From an uncultured Porphyromonadaceae bacterium (lineage in GTDB: Bacteria; Bacteroidota; Bacteroidia; Bacteroidales; Muribaculaceae): a stretch of DNA of 64,000 nucleotides. The position numbers and the translations under genes were made by a program. Each line of letters opens with the position of its first letter. Positions within the stretch are counted from its first letter, which is position 1. Positions 8,724 through 16,817 of the stretch are shown piece by piece. Below the pieces are notes generated by a model. It searched no databases. It was not told where the DNA came from and was given only the letters and a program-made list of their open reading frames with translations. Location: positions 134,208 through 198,207 of the forward strand of contig CABTZK010000001.1 of assembly GCA_902489275.1 (NCBI GenBank), read 5' to 3'.

Positions 8724-8731
8724 CAAACTTA
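8724..8731 (-). promoter_or_regulatory. -7 element of umuC, implying a near-leaderless mRNA
   Basis: Minus strand TAAGTTTG matches TAnnTTTG and ends five bases before the ATG. With the usual distance from -7 box to start site, transcription would begin on or within about two bases of the initiation codon. No good TTG was found 19-21 bases upstream. Confidence 0.5.
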
Positions 8732-8774
8732 CAAAAAATCAATCAACAGAAATGCGTTTTTGGAATAAATCTGT

Positions 8775-8782
8775 TACCTTTG
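8775..8782 (+). promoter_or_regulatory. -7 element of the lysO operon
   Basis: TACCTTTG, 17 bases before the lysO start; the leader would be only about 10 bases. A -33 TTG at the normal distance is not evident. Confidence 0.55.
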
Positions 8783-8798
8783 CAGGCAAATACCGCTC

Positions 8799-9071
8799 AT
8801 GCTGACCATTATACTTTGCATGGCCATGGGGATTGCCATCGGAGCGCTCCTCCGCCGCCACCCTTTCAGCCACATCAGCACCATGACCATCGTGCTGATT
8901 TGGCTACTGCTGTTCATGCTTGGCTATGAAATTGGGCATAACGATCACATTATGTCCACTTTAGGCACTATTGGACTCGATGCCCTCATCGTTGGGTCGC
9001 TGGCCACTTTGGGCAGTGCGGCCGCCGCCTGGCTATTGGGCAAGCTGATAGAAAGGAGGTGCAGGAAATGA
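8799..9071 (+). CDS. lysO: LysO-family exporter, N-terminal subunit
   Basis: A 90-residue, highly hydrophobic protein with three predicted membrane segments (MLTIILCMAMGIAIGALLRR, a Trp/Leu-rich helix, and an Ala-rich third helix) and the conserved-looking YEIGHNDHI turn. It corresponds to the N-terminal part of the lysine exporter LysO (DUF340); the remainder is encoded by the next gene, overlapping by four bases (ATGA). Splitting of LysO into a short and a long protein is usual in Bacteroidetes, so I do not read it as a frameshift. The complex should sit in the inner membrane and export lysine or an analogue. Confidence 0.85.
   Translation: MLTIILCMAMGIAIGALLRRHPFSHISTMTIVLIWLLLFMLGYEIGHNDHIMSTLGTIGLDALIVGSLATLGSAAAAWLLGKLIERRCRK
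9051..9060 (+). promoter_or_regulatory. Strong Shine-Dalgarno for lysO second subunit
   Basis: GAAAGGAGGT ends 7 bases before ATG 9068. Such a full match to the 16S anti-SD is uncommon in Bacteroidetes and fixes the start of the second cistron at 9068 rather than the in-frame codon at 9059. Confidence 0.7.
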
Positions 9072-9670
9072 AAGGCAGCCTCGTCATCCTGGCGTTTTTT
9101 ATTGCCGGGCTCATTGCCGGACGAGTAGAGCTCTTGCCCGTGCTCTCCAATGCGTCAGCGGTAAGTTTTGGCATCTTGTGCGCACTCATTGCCACCGTTG
9201 GGTTCTGCATCGGGAACGACCGTGAGATCATCACCAAATTTCGGCAGCTCAACAAGGGATTGATTTTCTTGCCCGTTGCCGCCGCAATAGGCACTTTTGC
9301 AGGAAGCCTGGTGGCTGCCGCCGTGCTCCGCCACCACACCACAGCCGAATGGTTGGCCGTGGGCAGCGGATTTGGCTATTACTCCCTGTCGAGTGTCTTG
9401 ATTGGCCAATACAAAGGTGCGGAGCTTGGCACCATTGCACTGATTTCCAATGTGGTTAGAGAAATGATTACCTTGTTATGCGCTCCGCTGCTTGTGCGCT
9501 TCTTTGGCATCTATAGCCCCATTGCAAGCGGTGGCGCAACGGCAATAGACACCACGCTCCCCATTATCACCAAGACTTGCGGCAGCGAGATTGCCCCAGT
9601 GTCTATCTACACGGGATTTGTCATGGATTTCAGCGTGCCCTTCCTGGTCACCTTTTTTTGTAGTATCTAA
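9068..9670 (+). CDS. lysO: LysO-family exporter, C-terminal subunit
   Basis: A 200-residue integral membrane protein (MKGSLVILAFFIAG...) with about five to six helices. Characteristic LysO blocks are GFCIGNDREI, the glycine-rich GSGFGYYSLSSVLI loop and GGATAIDTTLPII near the end, which lie in the substrate-translocation half of the family. It pairs with the 90-residue protein encoded immediately upstream. The stop at 9670 is followed after 23 bases by the fucosidase gene, so co-transcription is likely, although a functional link between lysine export and fucose release is not obvious. Confidence 0.9.
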   Translation: MKGSLVILAFFIAGLIAGRVELLPVLSNASAVSFGILCALIATVGFCIGNDREIITKFRQLNKGLIFLPVAAAIGTFAGSLVAAAVLRHHTTAEWLAVGSGFGYYSLSSVLIGQYKGAELGTIALISNVVREMITLLCAPLLVRFFGIYSPIASGGATAIDTTLPIITKTCGSEIAPVSIYTGFVMDFSVPFLVTFFCSI

Positions 9671-9693
9671 ACAACAACCAACACACTACCAAC

Positions 9694-10995
9694 ATGAAAA
9701 AAATCACTCTTTTCCTCCTCTTTTGTTTGGCATGGCTTCACGTGCCGGCACAGTATCAGCCCAGCGAGAGCAACCTGCAAGCCAGAGCCCGATTTCAAGA
9801 CAACAAATTTGGCATTTTCATCCATTGGGGCTTGTACTCGATGCTGGGCGATGGCGAGTGGGTCATGCACAACAAAAACATCAACTACGAGGAGTACACC
9901 CACTTAGCCGCAGGATTCTATCCCTCAAAGTTCAATGCCGAGGAGTGGGTAAAAGCCATTAAGGACGCCGGCGCGAGATACATCACGATCACAAGCAGGC
10001 ATCACGACGGCTTCTCGATGTTCAAGACCGATGCCTCAAGTTACAATATCGTAGACGCTACGCCCTACAAGCAGGATGTGCTCCAGCAACTCTCGGCGGC
10101 ATGCCAGAGACATGGCATCACGTTGAACTTCTACTATTCGCATCTCGACTGGCAACGCCTTGACTACCCTGTGGGCAGAACGGGCCAAGGCGTGGGACGC
10201 CCCACCGGCCAGCAGGACTACAACAGCTACTTTAACTTCATGAACAAGCAATTAACGGAATTGCTCACCAACTATGGGGAAATTGGCGCAATCTGGTTCG
10301 ACGGGTGGTGGGACCATGAGGAGGACAAGACACCCTTTGACTGGCGGCTGGACGAGCAATACGCCCTCATCCACAAGCTACAGCCAGCATGCCTGATTGG
10401 CAACAATCACCACAACGCGGTCATGCCAGGAGAAGACATTCAGATGTTTGAGCGCGACTTGCCTGGCGAAAACAAGGCAGGGCTCTCTGCCAACAGCAAA
10501 ATAGGAAATCTTCCGTTAGAGACCTGCGCCACCATGAACCGCCGGTGGGGATATGACATCACCGACCATGCTTACCGTAGCGCGAAAGACCTCATCAGGC
10601 AACTGGTGGGTGCGGCTGGGCGCAACGCCAACCTCTTGCTGAACATCGGCCCCCGGCCTGACGGGCAGCTGCCTGGCGAGGCCCTTGAACGGCTCCAGCA
10701 AATTGGGGAATGGATGAGAGCCAACGGCGAGACCATCTACGGCACCCGTGGCGGCTGCATCGCGCCACACGACTGGGGGGTATCCACCCAAAAGGGCAAC
10801 AAGCTGTATGTCCATATTTTCGAGTTAGCCGACAAGTCGCTTTTCGTTCCTCTTGAAGGCAAGAAAGTGGTGAAAGCCCGCATGTTCTCCAGTCAAAAGG
10901 CAATCGGCACGGTCAATGTCGATGGCGGCATCGTGCTTGAGCTGCCTGCTCCACCCACGGGCATTGACACCATTGTTGAACTCACGCTCAAATAG
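9694..10995 (+). CDS. Exported alpha-L-fucosidase, GH29
   Basis: A 433-residue glycoside hydrolase with a signal peptide (MKKITLFLLFCLAWLHVPAQ). GH29 landmarks: FGIFIHWGLYSM near residues 39-50, ITITSRHHDGFSMF, NFYYSHLDW, and IWFDGWWDH, in which D203 is the expected nucleophile. The TIM-barrel is followed by a short beta-sandwich ending at LTLK. It should release terminal fucose from host or plant glycans in the periplasm or at the cell surface; the protein lacks a lipobox. It follows the lysO pair at 23 bases with no visible promoter of its own. Exact linkage specificity cannot be read from sequence. Confidence 0.93.
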   Translation: MKKITLFLLFCLAWLHVPAQYQPSESNLQARARFQDNKFGIFIHWGLYSMLGDGEWVMHNKNINYEEYTHLAAGFYPSKFNAEEWVKAIKDAGARYITITSRHHDGFSMFKTDASSYNIVDATPYKQDVLQQLSAACQRHGITLNFYYSHLDWQRLDYPVGRTGQGVGRPTGQQDYNSYFNFMNKQLTELLTNYGEIGAIWFDGWWDHEEDKTPFDWRLDEQYALIHKLQPACLIGNNHHNAVMPGEDIQMFERDLPGENKAGLSANSKIGNLPLETCATMNRRWGYDITDHAYRSAKDLIRQLVGAAGRNANLLLNIGPRPDGQLPGEALERLQQIGEWMRANGETIYGTRGGCIAPHDWGVSTQKGNKLYVHIFELADKSLFVPLEGKKVVKARMFSSQKAIGTVNVDGGIVLELPAPPTGIDTIVELTLK

Positions 10996-11055
10996 AGAGG
11001 CTCAAAACTATCTCTCCACATTTGCGCCACGCCCTGAAAACGCATTTCAATCATT

Positions 11056-11673
11056 TCACTTTTGCGCTTGACCATTGCCTTGCCTAAGCGGGGCAATGAG
11101 TTCGTCGGCCTGGGGCAATTCTGATGGCGAAAACAAGGCCGTGACCAGCGTGAGCGAGTCGGGCAGTTTTCCCTTGGCGCTCCACTCCAAGTCAATGCCC
11201 AGGAGCTCGCTTGTGGTTCTCCCGAGGTCAAATCCCCACGACTCTAACGAGCACCGCATCAGCCGGGGATGCCTGCAAGGCATCCCATCGGGGCGCGAGC
11301 AGTGCTCGCAATAGCGGCAACGCAACGTGAATGCACGGCTTCCGGGATGCTGCTCTTCGAGATTCCTGTAAAAGCGGGTGAGCAATGCCCAACTGCTGTC
11401 GAAAATCGGGCGCATCACGTCCTCCATCGCACGCTCACTGCTATCCCATACCTTGCGGTCGACCTCGTCGTAGCAGATTCTGGTGGCGAGCAGAAAGACC
11501 GATTTGAACCGATCCAGCTCGGCCTGCACGTCATGCGCAAATGGCGGGCATGACCACAATTTCCCATAGTATCTGCACTGCTTGCACTCCGGCAAGAAGC
11601 GCTCTACATCTTGAAATCTCACTCTATAATCCTGGGCATCAACAACCACGCCCCAGTGTTCCACATTTCTCAT
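11056..11673 (-). CDS. DUF2284 family Cys-rich metal-binding protein
   Basis: A 205-residue cytosolic protein starting at ATG 11671-11673; a GTG lies one codon earlier. The first cluster, C30-x2-C33 followed by YGKLWSCPPF (C42), is the hallmark of the DUF2284 predicted metal-binding family. A second cluster, CRYCEHC followed by more Cys and CRHPRLMRCS, lies in the C-terminal half. The spacing suggests iron-sulfur or zinc binding; no reaction is established for the family to my knowledge. It is convergent with the fucosidase gene and has its own -7 box. Confidence 0.88.
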   Translation of the reverse strand: MRNVEHWGVVVDAQDYRVRFQDVERFLPECKQCRYYGKLWSCPPFAHDVQAELDRFKSVFLLATRICYDEVDRKVWDSSERAMEDVMRPIFDSSWALLTRFYRNLEEQHPGSRAFTLRCRYCEHCSRPDGMPCRHPRLMRCSLESWGFDLGRTTSELLGIDLEWSAKGKLPDSLTLVTALFSPSELPQADELIAPLRQGNGQAQK

Positions 11674-11702
11674 CACTCACTTGCTTTTGACGAAACAGAA
11701 CA

Positions 11703-11710
11703 CAAAGATA
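11703..11710 (-). promoter_or_regulatory. -7 element of the DUF2284 gene
   Basis: Minus strand TATCTTTG matches TAnnTTTG, about 30 bases before the start codon. A clear -33 TTG at 19-21 bases is lacking. Confidence 0.5.
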
Positions 11711-11828
11711 ACCTTCAAGACTCATGTGCCACACCAAAAGAGCGTAGAATTTAAGGATTTTCACGAATATTAAAAGTAGTTAAAGGCAATTTCGTTGAAA
11801 AAGTTCCCGCTATGTGAATAATAATTTG

Positions 11829-11836
11829 TAATTTTG
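11829..11836 (+). promoter_or_regulatory. -7 element of the methylmalonyl-CoA operon
   Basis: TAATTTTG lies 94 bases before the epimerase start, giving a leader of about 88 bases. No good -33 was found at normal spacing. The leader has no recognisable riboswitch. Confidence 0.5.
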
Positions 11837-11930
11837 TGCATCAAAGTTCTCATGAGGATCATTGCCTCATGGCTTTAAGAACGAAATTACTATTAATTCA
11901 CTAAATAACAACTTTTTAAAAAACTTAGTT

Positions 11931-12350
11931 ATGCAGATTTCACACATCGAACACGTTGGTATCGCAGTCCTTTCGCTCGAAGAAGCAATCCCTGCTTACG
12001 AGAAATTGTTGAACACTAAATGCTACAAAGTAGAAGAAGTCGAAGACCAGCACGTCAAGACCGCTTTCTTGAAAGTTGGCGAGACGAAGATTGAACTTCT
12101 TGAGGCTACAGCTCCCGAGAGTGCTATTGCGAAATTCATCGAGAAGAACGGTGGGCGTGGTGGCATCCAGCACATGGCTTTTGCCGTTGAAGACGGGCTG
12201 GCCGAGGGGCTCAGCCAAGTTCAGGAAAACGGCATGCGCGTGATTGACAAGGCTCCCCGCAAAGGCGCCGACGGCATGAACATCGCTTTCCTGCACCCCA
12301 AGAGCACTTGTGGCGCTTTAATCGAACTTTGTGAAAATCCTAACAAATAA
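11931..12350 (+). CDS. mce: Methylmalonyl-CoA epimerase
   Basis: A 139-residue vicinal-oxygen-chelate enzyme that interconverts (R)- and (S)-methylmalonyl-CoA. The start at ATG 11931 (MQISHIEHVGIAV) puts the first metal-binding His where the family has it; the frame is open for 23 further codons upstream, but these look non-coding. Other ligands are expected in the IQHMAF block (His) and the terminal IELCENP block (Glu). It is the first gene of a five-gene operon for the methylmalonyl-CoA step of the succinate-propionate pathway, with 10 bases to the next start. Confidence 0.95.
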   Translation: MQISHIEHVGIAVLSLEEAIPAYEKLLNTKCYKVEEVEDQHVKTAFLKVGETKIELLEATAPESAIAKFIEKNGGRGGIQHMAFAVEDGLAEGLSQVQENGMRVIDKAPRKGADGMNIAFLHPKSTCGALIELCENPNK

Positions 12351-12360
12351 ACATAGTGTG

Positions 12361-13974
12361 ATGAGCAAACAACTCGAAAAAATCCAACAGCTGATAGAAA
12401 AGCGCGCTGCGGCACGCTTGGGTGGTGGCGAGAAGGCTATTGCCAAGCATCATCAAAAGGGGAAATTCACTGCCCGTGAAAGAATTGAGATGCTTCTTGA
12501 CCAAGGCAGTTTTGAAGAGATGGACATGTTTGTCCAGCATCGTTGCTCCAACTTTGGCATGGAGAAAAAGTCGTTTGACGGTGACGGTGTCGTGACGGGC
12601 TGTGGCACCATCGATGGCCGCCTGGTCTATGTTTTCGCACAAGACGCAACCGTGTTTGGCGGCTCGCTGAGTGAAACCATGGCGCTCAAGATTTGTAAAA
12701 TCATGGACTTGGCCATGAAGAATGGCGCTCCCGTGGTGGGCTTGAACGACTCTGGCGGTGCCCGCATCCAGGAGGGCATCAATGCCTTGGGCGGCTATGC
12801 CGAGATTTTCCAACGCAACATCAACGCAAGCGGCGTCATTCCCCAGATTTCAGCGATCTTAGGGCCTTGCGCCGGCGGTGCCGTATATTCTCCAGCACTG
12901 ACCGATTTCATTATCATGGCCCAAGGTATCAGTTTCATGTTCCTGACTGGCCCAAAGGTGGTGAAGACGGTAACTGGCGAGGATGTGACCCAAGAGCAAC
13001 TGGGTGGCGCCAAAGTTCACGCCTCAAAATCGGGCGTGGCTCACTTTGCCGCTCAAACCGAGGAAGAGGCACTGGCCATCATCAAGCAGTTGCTTAGCTA
13101 CATGCCCAGCAACAACATGGAAGAGGCTCCTCGCATGGAGTGCACTGACCCCATCGACCGCACCGACGACCTGCTAAACACGATTGTTCCAGAGAGCGCG
13201 AACGACCCCTACGACATGTATGAGGTGATCAGCGCCATTGTTGACCATGGCGAGTTTCTTGAGGTTCACAAAGACTGGGCCAAGAACATCATCGTTGGCT
13301 TTGCCCGCTTCAACGGCCAGAGCGTGGGTATCGTGGCCAACCAGCCCAAGCAAATGGCTGGTGTGCTTGACGTGAACGCCAGCCGCAAGGGCGGTCGCTT
13401 CGTTCGCTTCTGCGACGCTTTCAACATCCCTATCGTCACGTTGGTTGACGTGCCTGGCTTCCTGCCTGGCACAGGGCAAGAATATAATGCCGTGATTATG
13501 AATGGCGCCAAGTTGCTCTACGCCTATGGCGAGGCCACCGTGCCCAAGATAACCGTCACCCTGCGCAAGAGCTACGGCGGCAGCCACATCGTGATGAGCT
13601 GCAAGCAGCTGCGTGGCGATGTGAACTACGCATGGCCCTCAAGCGAGATTGCTGTGATGGGCGCCGCTGGCGCTGCCGGCATTCTCTACGCCAAGGCCGC
13701 CAAGACTGCCAAGACCGATGCCGCTGCCGCCAAGGAGGCTGGCGACGAGGCCAAGGCTAAGCAAATCATGGATGACTACAAGAAGTTTATCGCCGAGAAA
13801 GAGGCAGAGTACAACGACTTGTTCTGCACGCCCTACAATGCTGCGAAATATGGCTACATCGACGACGTGATTGAGCCGCGCAACACTCGTTTCCGCGTCA
13901 TCCGCGCCCTGGAGCAAACCCGCACCAAGAAGTTAACCAACCCTGCTAAAAAGCATGGCAATATTCCTCTCTAA
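12361..13974 (+). CDS. mmdA: Methylmalonyl-CoA decarboxylase carboxyltransferase (alpha) subunit
   Basis: A 537-residue acyl-CoA carboxyltransferase with two crotonase-like halves. Oxyanion-hole glycines are visible in NDSGGARIQEG and GPCAGGAVYSPALTDF for the N-half, and in GFLPGTGQEY and RKSYGGSHIVMSC for the C-half. Start ATG 12361 (MSKQLEKIQQ). Sequence alone cannot separate it from propionyl-CoA carboxylase beta, but the adjacent sodium-pump subunits argue for decarboxylase: carboxyl transfer from methylmalonyl-CoA to the biotin carrier. Odd feature: an Ala/Lys/Glu-rich helical insertion around residues 444-484, making the protein about 25 residues longer than I expect for the family. Confidence 0.93.
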   Translation: MSKQLEKIQQLIEKRAAARLGGGEKAIAKHHQKGKFTARERIEMLLDQGSFEEMDMFVQHRCSNFGMEKKSFDGDGVVTGCGTIDGRLVYVFAQDATVFGGSLSETMALKICKIMDLAMKNGAPVVGLNDSGGARIQEGINALGGYAEIFQRNINASGVIPQISAILGPCAGGAVYSPALTDFIIMAQGISFMFLTGPKVVKTVTGEDVTQEQLGGAKVHASKSGVAHFAAQTEEEALAIIKQLLSYMPSNNMEEAPRMECTDPIDRTDDLLNTIVPESANDPYDMYEVISAIVDHGEFLEVHKDWAKNIIVGFARFNGQSVGIVANQPKQMAGVLDVNASRKGGRFVRFCDAFNIPIVTLVDVPGFLPGTGQEYNAVIMNGAKLLYAYGEATVPKITVTLRKSYGGSHIVMSCKQLRGDVNYAWPSSEIAVMGAAGAAGILYAKAAKTAKTDAAAAKEAGDEAKAKQIMDDYKKFIAEKEAEYNDLFCTPYNAAKYGYIDDVIEPRNTRFRVIRALEQTRTKKLTNPAKKHGNIPL

Positions 13975-13991
13975 CATTGAAAATCAACGAG

Positions 13992-15014
13992 ATGAATAAA
14001 CGTAACATTTTATTCTTGCTGCTTGCTGCAATCATGAGCATCGGTGCTATGGCACAGGGACACAAGAACCTGCGCATCACCGAAGTCATGGTGCAGGATA
14101 GCACACGAGGCGGCAATGCCTGGATTGAGTTGTACAACTCAAGCTACGGCACCTATGCCATTGAAAAGATGTTCATCACCACTAAGAGAAGCAACGAGCT
14201 GTTCACCGAGGTCAATAAAAAAGAAGCTGCCAAGGTCGATAAAATCGAAGACAAGGATGCAGTTTTGCGCTACTTGAGCGCTCGACCTGAAGAGACCAGC
14301 GTTTACATGATTCCTCGTGGCGATGAAAGAAACACCAAAGTTGGCCCACACATGCAAGTGGTGTTTGATGCCGACGGCGACCGCGCCCTGGGCACTTTCC
14401 ACTTGCCGTTCAAGCTGACTCCCGGTCAAGACAACTATATTGCTCTCTATGATGTGGATGGAGAACTGGTCGATGAAGTCATCGTGCCCGCCAATCTTCC
14501 AACCGGTCAATCCTGGGCTCTGAAAAGCGAAGGCCGCTTGCCTATCGAGGGCGTGATAGACCCCTCGAACTACGAGATGCGCGATGGCAGCAGTCTTGAG
14601 AAAGCCATCACCCGAGGCAATTTCAACACGCGCGAGGCCAATGAGAATATCGAGAAGTTCCACAAGGGCGACTCAAGCGGTATTGTGATCACGCTGTGCG
14701 CCATGGGCATTGTATTTTCGGCTCTTTGTTTGCTGTTCCTGCTCTTCAAGCTCTTTGGCGTTGTCAGCGACAGGTCGGTTAACAAGAAAAAAGATGAAGA
14801 AGAGAGCGCCTCTACTCCATTACCGGTCAAGGAGGCTCAAAAGCCTGCTGGCGGGGCTGCCGAGGAGGAGATTGCAGCCATTTGCATGGCCTTGTATCAG
14901 CACTTCAACGCCCACGACGAGGAAAGCGGCGTGTTGACTTTCAAGCGCAACACCGATACCGCTTGGTCATCAAAGGCCGCCATGATGCGCGTCTTGCCCG
15001 AACGCAGACCATAA
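13992..15014 (+). CDS. oadG: OadG-like gamma/delta subunit with extracytoplasmic N-terminal domain
   Basis: About 340 residues, starting at ATG 13992 (MNKRNILFLLL). A signal peptide ends at GAMAQ; residues 23 to about 200 form a beta-rich domain beginning LRITEVMVQDSTRGG and WIELYNSS, which resembles a lamin-tail-like fold; a membrane helix follows (VITLCAMGIVFSALCLLFLL), then a charged Lys/Glu segment and a cytosolic tail with an EEEIAAICMALYQHF helix, as in OadG/MmdD proteins. The tail subunit anchors the carboxyltransferase to the membrane pump. The extracytoplasmic addition is what makes this protein three to four times longer than classical OadG; its function is unknown. Confidence 0.82.
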   Translation: MNKRNILFLLLAAIMSIGAMAQGHKNLRITEVMVQDSTRGGNAWIELYNSSYGTYAIEKMFITTKRSNELFTEVNKKEAAKVDKIEDKDAVLRYLSARPEETSVYMIPRGDERNTKVGPHMQVVFDADGDRALGTFHLPFKLTPGQDNYIALYDVDGELVDEVIVPANLPTGQSWALKSEGRLPIEGVIDPSNYEMRDGSSLEKAITRGNFNTREANENIEKFHKGDSSGIVITLCAMGIVFSALCLLFLLFKLFGVVSDRSVNKKKDEEESASTPLPVKEAQKPAGGAAEEEIAAICMALYQHFNAHDEESGVLTFKRNTDTAWSSKAAMMRVLPERRP

Positions 15015-15053
15015 CAATTTAATTTTAATCCCTAACAACAAGATTAACATCAA

Positions 15054-15494
15054 ATGAAAGAATATAAGTACAAAATCAATGGCAATGAGTACCAAGTTGC
15101 CGTTGGTGACATCGACGAGAACAATGTCGCTAAAGTCGAGGTTAACGGCAAGAGCTACGATGTGGAGCTGGAAGACCTGCCAAAGATTTCTCACGTGGTG
15201 AAGAGGGTGGCTCCAGTCGAGGCATCGGCCGCGCCTGCCGCAGCACCGGCTCACAAGCCTCAAAAAGCCGCAGCAGCAGGTGACTTCGTGATCGATTCCC
15301 CACTGCCAGGCACCATCAAGGAATTATATGTCAAAGAGGGCCAAGCCGTCAAGGCCGATGATGTGGTTTGCATTCTCGAAGCCATGAAAATGGGCAACGA
15401 AATCCACGCGGGCAAGGACGGTACAGTGAAGAGTATCAACGTCAACAAGGAGGACTCTGTTCTCGAAGGTGACACTATCATGGTAATTGCCTAA
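15054..15494 (+). CDS. Biotin carboxyl carrier subunit of the decarboxylase
   Basis: A 146-residue protein: an N-terminal beta domain (MKEYKYKINGNEYQV), an Ala/Pro-rich flexible linker (about residues 55-75), and a biotinyl domain with the EAMKM biotinylation site, in which the Lys carries biotin. It shuttles the carboxyl group from the MmdA-type subunit to the membrane beta subunit. It lies 39 bases after the OadG-like gene and 5 bases before the beta-subunit gene, a tight operon position. Confidence 0.94.
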   Translation: MKEYKYKINGNEYQVAVGDIDENNVAKVEVNGKSYDVELEDLPKISHVVKRVAPVEASAAPAAAPAHKPQKAAAAGDFVIDSPLPGTIKELYVKEGQAVKADDVVCILEAMKMGNEIHAGKDGTVKSINVNKEDSVLEGDTIMVIA

Positions 15495-15499
15495 GAAGT

Positions 15500-16651
15500 A
15501 TGTTAGCAGAATTCAGTATCACCGAAAACTTACTCCAGTTCTGGAACTTCACGGGTTTTGCCAACTGCGAGTACACCAACCTGATCATGCTATGCTTTGG
15601 CATGCTGTTCATCTACCTGGCCATTAAGCATGATTTCGAGCCCATGCTGCTTGTTCCCATTGGCTTTGGTATCCTTGTTGGTAACATTCCATTCCAACCC
15701 GGCAACGAGATTGGTGTTTACGAAGAGGGGTCAGTCCTCAACATTTTGTATCAAGGTGTAGTGAAGGGGTGGTATCCTCCACTCATTTTCCTTGGAATTG
15801 GCGCGATGACCGATTTCGGTTCACTCATTGCAAATCCAAAGCTGATGCTTGTGGGTGCAGCCGCCCAGTTTGGCATTTTCGGCGCTTACATGGTTGCTCT
15901 TGCCATTGGGTTCATGCCCGATCAGGCAGGTGCTATTGCCATCATTGGCGGTGCCGATGGCCCGACGGCAATCTTCCTGAGCGGGAAACTTGCTCCTAAC
16001 TTGCTGGGCGCGATTGCAGTGTGTGCCTACTCCTACATGGCGCTTGTGCCAGTGATCCAGCCTCCAATTATGCGCCTGTGCACGACAAAACACGAGCGTG
16101 TGATTAAGATGAAAGCGCCTCGCAAAGTGACCAAAGACGAAAAGATTCTTTTCCCAATCGTTGGCCTGCTGCTCACGTGCTTCTTTGTTCCGTCGGGTCT
16201 TCCCCTGCTGGGCATGCTGTTCTTTGGCAACCTGTTGCGTGAGTCGGGTGTCACCAATCGCTTGGCCAAGACAGCCAGCAATGCGATGACCGATATAGTG
16301 ACCATCATCTTGGGCCTCACTGTGGGCTGCTCCACCCAAGCCTCACAGTTCTTGACCATGAGCACGGTGAAAATCTTCTTCTTGGGTGCGATGGCCTTTA
16401 TTATTGCCACATTCTCGGGCGTGTGCTTTGTGAAGTTGATGAACCTGTTCCTCTCGAAGGACAACAAGATCAACCCGCTTATTGGCAACGCTGGCGTGTC
16501 GGCAGTACCCATGGCAGCGCGCATTTCCAACGATGTCGGTCTGAGATATGACCCCCGCAACTACTTGCTCATGCACGCCATGGGCCCCAACGTGGCGGGT
16601 GTCGTGGGCTCGGCCATTGCAGCTGGCGTGCTCTTGGGCTTCCTAGGATAA
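15500..16651 (+). CDS. oadB: Sodium-translocating decarboxylase beta subunit
   Basis: A 383-residue polytopic membrane protein with about nine to eleven helices. The strongly conserved IGGADGPTAIFLSGKLAP block contains the Asp that binds sodium and takes part in decarboxylation in the OadB/MmdB family; SAVPMAARISNDVG near the end is a second conserved region. It decarboxylates carboxybiotin and exports Na+. With the four genes upstream it completes the complex that turns (S)-methylmalonyl-CoA into propionyl-CoA while storing energy as a sodium gradient. The operon ends at a strong terminator 72 bases later. Confidence 0.95.
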   Translation: MLAEFSITENLLQFWNFTGFANCEYTNLIMLCFGMLFIYLAIKHDFEPMLLVPIGFGILVGNIPFQPGNEIGVYEEGSVLNILYQGVVKGWYPPLIFLGIGAMTDFGSLIANPKLMLVGAAAQFGIFGAYMVALAIGFMPDQAGAIAIIGGADGPTAIFLSGKLAPNLLGAIAVCAYSYMALVPVIQPPIMRLCTTKHERVIKMKAPRKVTKDEKILFPIVGLLLTCFFVPSGLPLLGMLFFGNLLRESGVTNRLAKTASNAMTDIVTIILGLTVGCSTQASQFLTMSTVKIFFLGAMAFIIATFSGVCFVKLMNLFLSKDNKINPLIGNAGVSAVPMAARISNDVGLRYDPRNYLLMHAMGPNVAGVVGSAIAAGVLLGFLG

Positions 16652-16722
16652 AGGCAGCGCATTTCATGTTGAGCACAGTTCAAGAGTCATCTTCCTGTCT
16701 CAATTTGCGCCCTATCTAAAAG

Positions 16723-16758
16723 CGAGTGAACTTAGTGACCTAAGTTCACTCGTTTTTT
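16723..16758 (+). terminator. Terminator of the decarboxylase operon
   Basis: A perfect 13-bp stem CGAGTGAACTTAG (16723-16735) / CTAAGTTCACTCG (16740-16752), four-base loop, then six Ts. Classical intrinsic terminator. Confidence 0.92.
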
Positions 16759-16794
16759 ACCACATACGATAGCAAGAATATAATTTGAAAATAG

Positions 16795-16802
16795 TAATTT
16801 TG
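16795..16802 (+). promoter_or_regulatory. -7 element of the patatin gene
   Basis: TAATTTTG, 16 bases before the ATG, giving a leader of fewer than 10 bases. No -33 TTG at the normal distance. Confidence 0.5.
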
Positions 16803-16817
16803 TAGAAAATCTGAGAT

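Noticed and set aside
8799..9670. Frameshifted single lysO gene
   Set aside because: The four-base overlap, full Shine-Dalgarno and the known split form in Bacteroidetes argue for two intact genes.
11862..11930. Epimerase N-terminal extension
   Set aside because: Asn-rich, unlike the family; ATG 11931 places the metal-binding His correctly.
11837..11930. Riboswitch (e.g. cobalamin) in the leader of the methylmalonyl-CoA operon
   Set aside because: Expected because the pathway uses B12, but the leader is under 100 bases and lacks the conserved B12-box or other known aptamer elements.
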